Positions 1-5,139 of a stretch of 5,139 nucleotides of DNA are shown here, piece after piece. The stretch spans positions 1-5,139 of the forward strand of contig CABSXY010000144.1 in the NCBI GenBank assembly GCA_902481695.1, read 5' to 3'. Below the pieces are notes generated by a model that searched no databases, was not told where the DNA came from, and saw nothing but the letters and a program-made list of their open reading frames with translations. The position numbers were made by a program, and so were the translations under genes. Each line of letters opens with the position of its first letter. The stretch's first letter is position 1. This DNA comes from an uncultured Haemophilus sp. (GTDB taxonomy: Bacteria > Pseudomonadota > Gammaproteobacteria > Enterobacterales > Pasteurellaceae).

Positions 1-758
1 AATTTACCTGCGTATGCTGGATCTTTACCGTCTGCAACTAATTTGTCGTAACATACGATAGAACCTGCTTGTAACATACCGCAAAGAATGGTTTGTTCAC
101 CCATTAAGTCAGATTTTACTTCTGCGACGAATGAAGATTCTAATACGCCTGCACGATCACCACCGGTTGCAGCAGCCCATGCTTTCGCAATTGCCATGCC
201 TTCACCACGTGGGTCATTTGCTGGGTGAACCGCGATTAATGTTGGTACACCGAAACCACGTTTGTATTCTTCACGCACTTCAGTACCTGGACATTTTGGT
301 GCACTCATCACCACAGTGATGTCTTCACGGATTTGCTCACCTACTTCAACAATGTTGAAACCGTGTGAGTAACCGAATGCAGAATCTTTTTTCATTAATG
401 GCATCACATCAGCCACCACTTTAGAGTGTTGTTTGTCTGGCGTTAAGTTAATGACTAAGTCTGCAGTTGGGATTAATTCTTGGTAAGTACCTACTTTAAA
501 GCCATTTTCAGTTGCACGTTGGAATGAAGCACGTTTTTCCGCAATGGCTTCTGGACGTAACGCATAAGCGATGTCTAAGCCAGAATCACGCATATTTAAA
601 CCTTGGTTTAAACCTTGTGCGCCACAACCCACGATAACGATTTTTTTGCCTTTTAAGTAGTTGCAACCGTCAGCGAATTCGCTGCGATCCATAAAACGAC
701 AACGACCTAATTGGTCTAATTTTTCGCGTAAATTTAATGTGTTGAAATAGTTAGCCAT
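1..758 (-). CDS. ilvC: Ketol-acid reductoisomerase (class II, long form), 3' part cut by window edge
   Basis: IlvC converts acetolactate or acetohydroxybutyrate, with NADPH and Mg2+, to the dihydroxy acids leading to valine, isoleucine and leucine; it acts in the cytosol. The frame is open from ATG at 758 to the edge (252 complete codons; the enterobacterial enzyme has about 490) and is nearly collinear with E. coli IlvC as I remember it. Visible landmarks, numbered from this ATG: the Rossmann loop GCGAQG at 44-49, NADPH-phosphate contacts R68, R76 and S78, the catalytic H132 in YSHGFN, PKCPGTEVREEYKRG at 154-168, and metal ligands D217 and E221 in KSDLMGE. The C-terminal knotted domain with the remaining ligands lies outside. 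A strong ribosome site (AAAGGA, plus-strand 765-770) sits 6 bases before the ATG. All 13 arginines use CGN codons, as expected of a highly expressed native gene. It is divergent from ilvY, its probable activator. Identification is very secure. Confidence 0.98.
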   Translation of the reverse strand, partial: MANYFNTLNLREKLDQLGRCRFMDRSEFADGCNYLKGKKIVIVGCGAQGLNQGLNMRDSGLDIAYALRPEAIAEKRASFQRATENGFKVGTYQELIPTADLVINLTPDKQHSKVVADVMPLMKKDSAFGYSHGFNIVEVGEQIREDITVVMSAPKCPGTEVREEYKRGFGVPTLIAVHPANDPRGEGMAIAKAWAAATGGDRAGVLESSFVAEVKSDLMGEQTILCGMLQAGSIVCYDKLVADGKDPAYAGK

Positions 759-771
759 TTTTCATCCTTTC

Positions 772-826
772 TATGATGTTGATTAATGTGTATGAGGTTG
801 TGTTTGAATATAGTTTTTTGTTGTGT
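772..826 (-). promoter_or_regulatory. G-free, CA-rich ilvC leader with ACACAAC motifs (possible GcvB target)
   Basis: Read on the minus strand, this stretch has no G for 55 bases and consists of A, C and T only. It would form nearly all of the ilvC mRNA leader, since the start predicted from the promoter is near 825. It carries ACACAAC twice, at 803-797 (as AACACAAC) and at 826-820; the second lies at or across the predicted start. A G-free leader should be unstructured. C/A-rich elements like these are the known pairing sites of the Hfq-dependent small RNA GcvB, which regulates many amino acid genes in enterobacteria and Pasteurella. That ilvC is a GcvB target in this organism is inference. 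Confidence 0.45.
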
Positions 827-831
827 CATGG

Positions 832-859
832 ATTATAAGATTTTTAATTATTGCGTAAA
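832..859 (-). promoter_or_regulatory. Promoter of ilvC (sigma-70 type)
   Basis: On the minus strand a perfect -10 box TATAAT (837-832) lies 16 bases from a TTTACG -35 box (859-854), which matches TTGACA at 4 of 6 positions. Transcription would start near 825 and give a leader of about 66 bases. The weak -35 suits an activator-dependent promoter. The putative IlvY dyad at 882-896 would centre near -64, a usual place for the recognition site of a LysR-type activator. Confidence 0.7.
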
Positions 860-868
860 GTGATATTA

Positions 869-897
869 TTGACACTTAGTGTTGCAATTTTTGCAAT
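869..897 (+). promoter_or_regulatory. Promoter of ilvY
   Basis: A perfect -35 box TTGACA (869-874) is followed after 17 bases by TGCAAT (892-897), a 4-of-6 match to TATAAT. Transcription would start near 904, leaving a leader of only about 17 bases before the ilvY ATG. The -10 box falls inside the putative IlvY operator, so bound IlvY would block its own promoter, the usual autorepression of LysR-type genes. The boxes are read directly; their use is inferred. Confidence 0.55.
882..896 (+). promoter_or_regulatory. Putative IlvY operator (TTGCAA-N3-TTGCAA dyad)
   Basis: Two TTGCAA hexamers, each its own reverse complement, are separated by TTT, so the 15-base unit is nearly symmetric. Bases 883-895 fit the LysR-family T-N11-A rule (TGCA...TGCA). 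The site lies between the divergent genes, upstream of the ilvC promoter and over the ilvY -10 box. In E. coli IlvY binds tandem operators between ilvY and ilvC. Here a second site is only hinted at by TTGCG at 851-855, which overlaps the ilvC -35 box. Confidence 0.6.
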
Positions 898-920
898 TAT
901 GTTTACTTTTAAAGACACAT

Positions 921-1799
921 ATGAACTTTCAAGACCTTCAAATATTTCTTCATCTTGCGGACACACAAAATTTTGCTAAAACCGCTACGCAAAATCATAT
1001 GTCGCCGTCCACGCTTTCACGCCAGATTCAACGCATGGAAGAAGAATTAGAACAATCTTTATTTATTCGTGATAATCGACAAGTGCGCTTAACCGAACAA
1101 GGCGAGAAATTTCTGCAATTTGCGAAAACAGAATGGCAAAACTGGCAAGAGTTTAAGCGTCAGCTGCGAGATAATTCAGCAGAATTAAGCGGAGAGTTAC
1201 GCTTATTTTGTTCAGTTACCGCTTCATATAGTCATTTGCCACAGGTGTTAGCCAAATTTCGTTCACGTTATCCGAAAGTTGAAATTCAACTGACCACAGG
1301 TGACCCAGCCTCTGCGGTGCAATTTATTCAATCAGAACAAGTAGATCTCGCTTTGGCGGGGAAACCCAATAATCTGCCGGCTGGGTTGGAGTTTTATAAA
1401 ATTGATGATATTTCCCTTTCATTAATTGCACCACGAGTCGCTTGTTTAGCCACACAATTATTACAAGAAGAACCCATCAACTGGCAACAGATGCCTTTTA
1501 TTTTGCCGTTAGATGGAATGGCACGCCAGCGTATTGAACAATGGCTACGTAGCAAACATATTAAACATCCCAAAATTTATGCCACTGTGGCGGGGCACGA
1601 AGGTATCGTACCAATGGTGGCACTTGGTTTCGGATTAGCGATGTTGCCGGATGTGGTGATTGATAATAACCCTATGTCAAAAGACGTGTCTCGTTTAAAT
1701 TTAGACAATCCCGTTGAGGCGTTTGATTTAGGTGTTTGTGTGCAAAAAAGAAATTTAGCGAACCCCCTAATTCGTGCATTTTGGGAGATGTTAGACTAA
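921..1799 (+). CDS. ilvY: LysR-type transcriptional activator of ilvC
   Basis: IlvY activates ilvC in response to the enzyme's substrates (acetolactate, acetohydroxybutyrate) and represses its own gene; this is known for E. coli. The protein is 292 residues, against 297 in E. coli. Residues 1-60 form the winged helix-turn-helix (recognition region about 18-37, with SPSTLSRQIQRMEEEL), and the rest is the periplasmic-binding-protein-like effector domain. Stretches closely matching E. coli IlvY as I remember it include SGELRLFCSVTASYSHLP, VEIQLTTGDPA, DLALAGKP, IYATVAGHE and the tail FDLGVCVQKRNLANPLIRAFW. The reading frame extends upstream to a GTG at 879, but that start lies inside the operator and adds 14 residues that family members lack; ATG at 921 aligns with the family start. 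The ribosome site is weak (AAAGA at 911-915). The gene is divergent from ilvC, which supports the assignment. Confidence 0.96.
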   Translation: MNFQDLQIFLHLADTQNFAKTATQNHMSPSTLSRQIQRMEEELEQSLFIRDNRQVRLTEQGEKFLQFAKTEWQNWQEFKRQLRDNSAELSGELRLFCSVTASYSHLPQVLAKFRSRYPKVEIQLTTGDPASAVQFIQSEQVDLALAGKPNNLPAGLEFYKIDDISLSLIAPRVACLATQLLQEEPINWQQMPFILPLDGMARQRIEQWLRSKHIKHPKIYATVAGHEGIVPMVALGFGLAMLPDVVIDNNPMSKDVSRLNLDNPVEAFDLGVCVQKRNLANPLIRAFWEMLD

Positions 1800-1831
1800 A
1801 ATAATAAGCAGAATTAACCTAAGGATTTATT

Positions 1832-2719
1832 ATGTTAAGAGGCATACTTATTTCACTTTTAGCCTCGCTTTTATTTGGCTATATGTATTATTTTTCCACG
1901 CTACTGAAACCGCTCAGTGGCACGGATATTTTCGGCTATCGAATGCTGTTTACATTTCCTTTCGTTGCCCTTGCTCTCATTATGTTTAAACAAAAACAAG
2001 CTTTGGTTGAGCATCTAAAACGCATTAAAAATCGACCGCTCTTTGCCCTTTCTTATATTATTTGTGGCGCATTAATGGGGTATCAAATGTGGCTCTTTTT
2101 GTGGGCCCCCAATAATGGTAGTTCCTTAAGTGTTTCTTTCGGTTATTTATTGTTACCAATTGTGATGGTGGCTGCGGGACGGATCATTTTTAAAGAACGA
2201 ATTTCAACATTAAAATTCATTGCGGTGTTAATTGCAGCAGTAGGGGTGATCTCTAACATCATTTTAAAAGGCGGATTATCTTGGGAAGCCATCGTAATAT
2301 GCGTGGGTTATACGACCTATTTTTCTATACGAAAAGCATTGAATAATACTGATCTTGCTGCGTTTTGTTTGGAAATGTTGAGTTTATTACCGATTAGCTT
2401 CTATTTTGCATTTCAGACTGATTTTGCTACCGTGCAGGAGTCCAATCCTAACATTTGGGGATTGTTAGTATTGCTCGGGCTTATTAGTGGTGCGGCATTA
2501 ATCGCTTATGTTATTGCTAGCAATATGTTGCCGATGAATTTACTTGGCCTTTTAGGTTATGTTGAAACCATTTTGATGGTAATTATTTCATTTTTAATTG
2601 GAGAGAAAATGGATGCGGACAGCTATCCGTTATTCATTTGTTTAGTATTGGCGATGAGCCTGATTATTTTTGATGGCGTGTATAAACAGCGCGCTAAGGG
2701 AACAAACCATGTCGTTTAA
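1832..2719 (+). CDS. rarD: EamA/DMT-superfamily inner-membrane transporter, RarD type
   Basis: A 295-residue hydrophobic protein with about ten membrane helices in two EamA repeats (roughly 1-140 and 145-285). RarD-family landmarks can be seen: GYRMLF near 35, the WAPNNGSSLSVSFGYLLLP region near 91-109, an acidic FKER turn after the fourth helix, and NLLGLLGYVETILMVIISFLIGE near 236-258, each aligning in my memory with E. coli RarD. DMT transporters of this kind usually export metabolites; the substrate of RarD itself is not established (the name comes from a chloramphenicol-sensitivity phenotype). A good ribosome site (TAAGGA) precedes ATG 1832, 32 bases after the ilvY stop, with no terminator between, so it is probably cotranscribed with ilvY. 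Its end overlaps glpE by 11 bases. Family membership is firm; the exact symbol is less so. Confidence 0.85.
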   Translation: MLRGILISLLASLLFGYMYYFSTLLKPLSGTDIFGYRMLFTFPFVALALIMFKQKQALVEHLKRIKNRPLFALSYIICGALMGYQMWLFLWAPNNGSSLSVSFGYLLLPIVMVAAGRIIFKERISTLKFIAVLIAAVGVISNIILKGGLSWEAIVICVGYTTYFSIRKALNNTDLAAFCLEMLSLLPISFYFAFQTDFATVQESNPNIWGLLVLLGLISGAALIAYVIASNMLPMNLLGLLGYVETILMVIISFLIGEKMDADSYPLFICLVLAMSLIIFDGVYKQRAKGTNHVV

Positions 2720-3026
2720 AGAAATTAGCCCGGAACAAGCTTGGGAGATGGTGCAAAATGGCGCCATCCTTGCTGATATTCGGGACCCTCAACGTTTTAC
2801 CCATTCCCATGCGAAAGGGGCATTTCATTTAACTAACCAAAGCTTTTTACAATTTGAAGAACTGGTGGATTTTGACTCCCCGATTATCGTGAGTTGCTAT
2901 CATGGCGTGAGCAGCCGAAATGTGGCGACTTTCCTCGTTGAACAAGGCTATGAAAATGTGTTTAGTGTCATTGGCGGGTTTGATGGTTGGGTAAAAGCTG
3001 GTTTACCGATAGACTCAGCTTATTAA
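2709..3026 (+). CDS. glpE: Thiosulfate sulfurtransferase GlpE (single-domain rhodanese)
   Basis: GlpE is a small cytosolic rhodanese that moves sulfane sulfur from thiosulfate to cyanide or to thiols such as thioredoxin. The 105-residue product (E. coli 108) has the rhodanese start ADIRDPQRF at 22-30, HAKGAFHLTN at 34-43, and the six-residue active loop CYHGVS with catalytic C63, followed by the GGFDGW motif near the C-terminus. The frame extends upstream to a TTG at 2670, but ATG 2709 is chosen: AAGGGA at 2696-2701 lies 7 bases before it, and the product then matches GlpE length and N-terminus. The gene begins inside the end of the transporter gene in another frame, so translation is likely coupled. 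The glpG and glpR partners known from E. coli do not follow here; an unrelated AT-rich gene does. Confidence 0.94.
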   Translation: MSFKEISPEQAWEMVQNGAILADIRDPQRFTHSHAKGAFHLTNQSFLQFEELVDFDSPIIVSCYHGVSSRNVATFLVEQGYENVFSVIGGFDGWVKAGLPIDSAY

Positions 3027-3044
3027 TTCTATGAGGTTGGATAA

Positions 3045-4148
3045 ATGATCAATGATGAAAAGTTAAAACAAAAATTTTTAGAAGTTTCTAAATATGCTCA
3101 AAGTTTAGATGGTACTAATGAAGAATCTGCTAAAGTTAATTTATGTTTAGTTTTATTAAATGCATTAATTTATCTTGGGGACGAAAGAGAAAATATATTA
3201 CCTTTTTCCTTTAGAAAATATAGTTATGCATTAGAGAGATATATAAATCATAGTGATATAGCAGGTGATGTATCTTACTTAATATGTGCTTCATTTCTAA
3301 AAGAATATTACTGTTATATAAAATATATTAAGAGTGATGTTCCTGTTCCTGAGCCTTCTGATGCTTGTGATGCATGGGATGAATTTAAAAAATGTGAATT
3401 TCAAATACAAGACAAAGGGTATTTTAATTTCGATTATTATCAACGTTTAAAAAATGATGATTTTTTAGATCATTTTTATTTATCATTATCTATTCAAGAA
3501 AGAAAGTTTAAATCAAAACTTGAACAACTTGAAAATGCTAAAGTAAACGGCTTAAGGGAAATTAACGAACGAAAAGGTACGTTGGATGCTGAACTTCAGG
3601 ATTTTGACAAAACTATAATTAAATATAGGAATGAAACTGATGAATTAGCATCATTACTAAAAGAGCAAAAAACAGCTTTTAATTTTGTTGGCTTATCAAA
3701 AGGATTTGAAAACATATTAAAGAAAAAAACTTGTGCTAAATGGACTTCTTTTTTTCTTTTATCTTTAATTACCTTATCTATGTTTACGATTTTAGGGCAT
3801 TATCGTAATACTTTACCTAATGAGCCTACAGAAATCTTTGACTTCTGGAAGTTTTCAATGCCTTACTTTGGTCTTGAGTTTGTTTTACTTTATTTATTTA
3901 GAGTTGTTCTTAAGCATTATAATTCAATTCAAACACAGATTATGCAAATAGAACTCAGACAGTCTCTATGTCAATTTATTCAAAGTTATGCTGATTATGC
4001 AAAAGAAATTAAAGAAAAAGATGGAGCATCTTTAGATAAATTCGAAAACCTAATTTTTAGTAGCATCGTTTCAACATCAGAGCAAGTACCAAGTACTTTT
4101 GATGGGTTAGAGCATATTACTAATTTGCTTAAAAATGCAAAATCATAA
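3045..4148 (+). CDS. Unrecognised coiled-coil protein with a two-helix membrane hairpin (accessory gene)
   Basis: I do not recognise this 367-residue protein. Residues 1-145 look globular and soluble, rich in Tyr, Asp and Lys, with a helical stretch at 31-46 and no signal peptide. About 150-208 is strongly charged and heptad-like, probably a coiled coil. Two hydrophobic helices follow (about 233-251 and 268-289), joined by a loop of roughly 15 residues. The KKK at 226-228 and K290 suggest both ends face the cytosol. The tail (295-367) is amphipathic helix. GAGG at 3033-3036 lies 8 bases before ATG, 18 bases after glpE, so read-through from the ilvY-rarD-glpE unit is possible. The DNA is foreign-looking: two sampled 60-base lines are about 27-28% G+C, and 8 of 11 arginines are AGA/AGG against 0 of 13 in the ilvC fragment. 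This suggests horizontal acquisition. The layout recalls membrane effectors of phage-defence systems, but no motif proves this. Confidence 0.85.
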   Translation: MINDEKLKQKFLEVSKYAQSLDGTNEESAKVNLCLVLLNALIYLGDERENILPFSFRKYSYALERYINHSDIAGDVSYLICASFLKEYYCYIKYIKSDVPVPEPSDACDAWDEFKKCEFQIQDKGYFNFDYYQRLKNDDFLDHFYLSLSIQERKFKSKLEQLENAKVNGLREINERKGTLDAELQDFDKTIIKYRNETDELASLLKEQKTAFNFVGLSKGFENILKKKTCAKWTSFFLLSLITLSMFTILGHYRNTLPNEPTEIFDFWKFSMPYFGLEFVLLYLFRVVLKHYNSIQTQIMQIELRQSLCQFIQSYADYAKEIKEKDGASLDKFENLIFSSIVSTSEQVPSTFDGLEHITNLLKNAKS

Positions 4149-4202
4149 TAAGTGAATATGAATAATAGTTATACCATTTAAAATTTTTTAATTTAAATAT
4201 TT

Positions 4203-4298
4203 ATGATTGTTTTTAGTGATGTCTTTCTGAAACGCGGGCAAACCGAATTGCTCGAGAATGCCACGGCGACCATCAATCCGAAACAAAAAGTGCGGTGA
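4203..4298 (+). pseudogene. Possible 3' remnant of a displaced gene (about 31 codons)
   Basis: This frame runs ATG, 31 codons, then TGA, and encodes MIVFSDVFLKRGQTELLENA followed by TATINPKQKVR. From about 4221 the composition jumps to roughly half G+C, against nearly pure AT in 4149-4210, and the codons look like normal Haemophilus coding sequence. The stop lies inside an uptake sequence (reading K-V-R-stop), a common arrangement at Haemophilus gene ends. The ATG has no ribosome site and sits in AT-rich DNA, so the frame is better read as the C-terminal end of a longer gene whose 5' part is gone. I could not identify the parent protein. It could also be chance or a real small protein. Confidence 0.35.
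4288..4296 (+). repeat. DNA uptake sequence core, Haemophilus type
   Basis: Exact AAGTGCGGT, the nine-base core that marks DNA for preferred uptake during natural transformation in the Haemophilus branch of Pasteurellaceae. It forms the left arm of the terminator hairpin and contains the first base of the TGA stop of the remnant frame. Confidence 0.95.
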
Positions 4299-4303
4299 AA
4301 TTC

Positions 4304-4312
4304 ACCGCACTT
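4304..4312 (-). repeat. DNA uptake sequence core, Haemophilus type (inverted copy)
   Basis: Exact ACCGCACTT on the plus strand, the reverse complement of AAGTGCGGT. It is the right arm of the terminator hairpin and pairs with the copy at 4288-4296. Confidence 0.95.
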
Positions 4313-4326
4313 TTCTTTTTATCTAG

Positions 4327-5139
4327 CTATTGTTTATCCACAATCGATTTTAACATCGTATAAGATTGGGCTTGCTTTTGTTCATCAAAAATATAGCTCA
4401 CTGCCATAATTTCATCAAAATGTACCCGTTCACGTAATTGCTTGAGTTGAAAATCCACGCTTTCAGGACTACCGATAAGCGAACAAGCGGTCATTTGTTC
4501 CACTACGGCACGCTCTTGGTTGTAAATCGGGATCTCCTCGAAATCGACCGGTCCAAAGTGCGGTTTCTTTTGGGCGTGCATTTGAGCTTTCCAAACATCT
4601 TCTTCTGATGCCATCGGTGGTTGTAAATTTTGTTGTGCGTTAGTCACCACATTTAAGAAAAATAGTGTTTGCGTCGTCGCCAGTTGTCTTGCTTCGTTAT
4701 CGGTTTCTGCAACAATCGCGTTGACTCCTAAGATGACATAAGGCTCAGCAAGATAGGTCGATGGTTTGAAGTTTTTGCGGTAAATCTCCACCGCCATTTC
4801 CATCATGCGTGGCGCAAAGTGTGAAGCAAAGGCATAAGGCAAGCCAAGCTCTGCCGCAAGATACGCACTTTCGGTGCTAGATCCTAAAATGTAAAACGGT
4901 ATATTCAAGCCAGCGGAAGGATAAGCCGAAACAGGGTTGGAATCTTTAAAGTAACCGCGAAGTTCTGCAATTTCCGCAGGGAAATCCAGACTGTTTCGTC
5001 CACGACGAAGTGCTGCAGCCGTTTGCATATCAGTACCTGGTGCACGCCCTAAACCAAGTTCAACACGGTTTGGATAAAGCGTCTCCAGTGTGCCATATTG
5101 CTCAGCTACTACATACGGCGAATGATTCGGTAACATCAC
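4327..5139 (-). CDS. LLM-class (luciferase-like) flavin-dependent oxidoreductase, YhbW/MsnO8-like, 5' part cut by window edge
   Basis: Members of this family are bacterial-luciferase-like flavin monooxygenases or FMN-binding proteins of mostly unknown substrate, probably cytosolic. The visible 270 residues end at TAG 4327-4329. The first codon in view is GTG and belongs to a VMLPNHSP motif that in E. coli YhbW (about 335 residues) lies near residue 80, so this is not the true start and roughly 80 N-terminal residues lie beyond the window. Matching stretches, numbered in the fragment, include PNHSPYVVAEQYGTL at 4-18, LGLGRAPGTD at 28-37, ILGSSTESAYLAAELGLPYA at 84-103, FASHFAP at 104-110 and NFKPS at 123-127. 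It converges on the upstream genes and ends at the shared terminator. It looks intact. Sampled sequence is about 55% G+C, higher than the rest of the window. Family placement is firm; the reaction is unknown. Confidence 0.93.
   Translation of the reverse strand: MMLPNHSPYVVAEQYGTLETLYPNRVELGLGRAPGTDMQTAAALRRGRNSLDFPAEIAELRGYFKDSNPVSAYPSAGLNIPFYILGSSTESAYLAAELGLPYAFASHFAPRMMEMAVEIYRKNFKPSTYLAEPYVILGVNAIVAETDNEARQLATTQTLFFLNVVTNAQQNLQPPMASEEDVWKAQMHAQKKPHFGPVDFEEIPIYNQERAVVEQMTACSLIGSPESVDFQLKQLRERVHFDEIMAVSYIFDEQKQAQSYTMLKSIVDKQ
4483..4491 (+). repeat. Possible uptake sequence core of the other Pasteurellaceae type (ACAAGCGGT)
   Basis: ACAAGCGGT followed by C matches the core used by the Actinobacillus pleuropneumoniae branch rather than the Haemophilus branch, and it is followed by a T-rich stretch. 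It lies inside the oxidoreductase gene, 65 bases from a Haemophilus-type core. A single nine-base match may be chance. Confidence 0.4.
4556..4564 (+). repeat. DNA uptake sequence core, Haemophilus type, inside the oxidoreductase gene
   Basis: Exact AAGTGCGGT preceded by an extra A and followed by TTTCTTTT, which fits the extended consensus with its downstream AT-rich segment. It is a stand-alone copy within a coding region and does not take part in a hairpin. Confidence 0.93.

Larger units (their letters stand above)
4286..4320 (+). terminator. Bidirectional intrinsic terminator built from paired uptake sequences
   Basis: A perfect 14-base inverted repeat (4286-4299 with 4301-4314) folds into a strong hairpin of about 13 pairs with a three-base loop. 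On the plus strand it ends in TTTT, C, TTTTT; on the minus strand it ends in a T run as well (complement of the A-rich 4281-4289). It lies between convergent genes and can stop transcripts from both sides. Paired, inverted uptake sequences serving as terminators are well known in Haemophilus. Confidence 0.9.

Noticed and set aside
131..319. A 62-codon plus-strand open frame opposite ilvC
   Set aside because: It lies wholly inside the conserved ilvC frame on the other strand, is His/Leu-rich with no recognisable motif, and is a shadow of ilvC codon use.
872..882. ACACT-T-AGTGT short palindrome beside the IlvY dyad
   Set aside because: It is only five bases per arm and overlaps both the ilvY -35 box and the operator edge; nothing suggests a separate regulator.
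879..920. Upstream GTG start for ilvY adding 14 residues
   Set aside because: The GTG lies between the -35 and -10 boxes of the predicted ilvY promoter; the extra residues do not match the family, while ATG 921 does.
1081..1089. AAGTGCGCT inside ilvY, one base off the uptake core
   Set aside because: The mismatch falls in the important GCGG core and the site encodes conserved QVRLTE residues, so it is probably chance.
2670..2708. Upstream TTG start for glpE adding 13 residues
   Set aside because: ATG 2709 has a well-placed AAGGGA and gives the usual GlpE length and N-terminus.
4176..4198. AT-only inverted repeat (ATTTAAA ... TTTAAAT, 9-base loop) after the accessory gene
   Set aside because: With A and T pairs only and a long loop it would be a weak hairpin, and such repeats are expected by chance in DNA this AT-rich; the strong terminator is downstream.
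5137..5139. Apparent start codon of the oxidoreductase at the window edge
   Set aside because: The GTG codes for the valine of an internal VMLPNHSP motif near residue 80 of YhbW-like proteins; the real start lies outside the window.

Overview
The window looks like chromosomal DNA from a Pasteurellaceae bacterium, most likely a Haemophilus species. Three copies of the Haemophilus-type DNA uptake core AAGTGCGGT lie within about 280 bases. The protein sequences resemble Haemophilus and enterobacterial homologues, and the order ilvC / ilvY / rarD-like / glpE matches what I remember of H. influenzae (from memory, not searched). The species cannot be fixed from this sequence.

Layout: on the left, the N-terminal half of ilvC (branched-chain amino acid synthesis) runs leftward off the window edge. 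It is divergent from ilvY, its LysR-type activator. The 162-base gap between them holds a good ilvC promoter, a good ilvY promoter, a TTGCAA-based dyad that fits an IlvY operator, and an ilvC leader with no G for 55 bases that carries ACACAAC motifs of the kind targeted by the small RNA GcvB. After ilvY, on the same strand and closely packed, come a RarD/EamA-type membrane transporter and glpE (rhodanese); the last two overlap by 11 bases. These three probably form one transcript.

Eighteen bases after glpE begins a 367-codon gene that I do not recognise. It is markedly AT-rich, uses AGA/AGG for 8 of its 11 arginines, and encodes a cytoplasmic N-terminal region, a coiled coil and a two-helix membrane hairpin. 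It looks like a recently acquired accessory gene. Between it and the next gene is a short, more GC-rich stretch that reads as the last ~31 codons of some protein, possibly the scar of a gene that was displaced. A perfect inverted pair of uptake sequences follows and forms a bidirectional terminator. On the right, a YhbW-like (LLM class) flavin-dependent oxidoreductase gene comes in on the minus strand and lacks its first ~80 codons because of the window edge.

Most of the window is ordinary core genome. The points worth a second look are the unrecognised membrane/coiled-coil gene with its flanking remnant, and the regulatory architecture between ilvC and ilvY. I found no RNA gene, CRISPR array, insertion sequence or multi-gene novel system.
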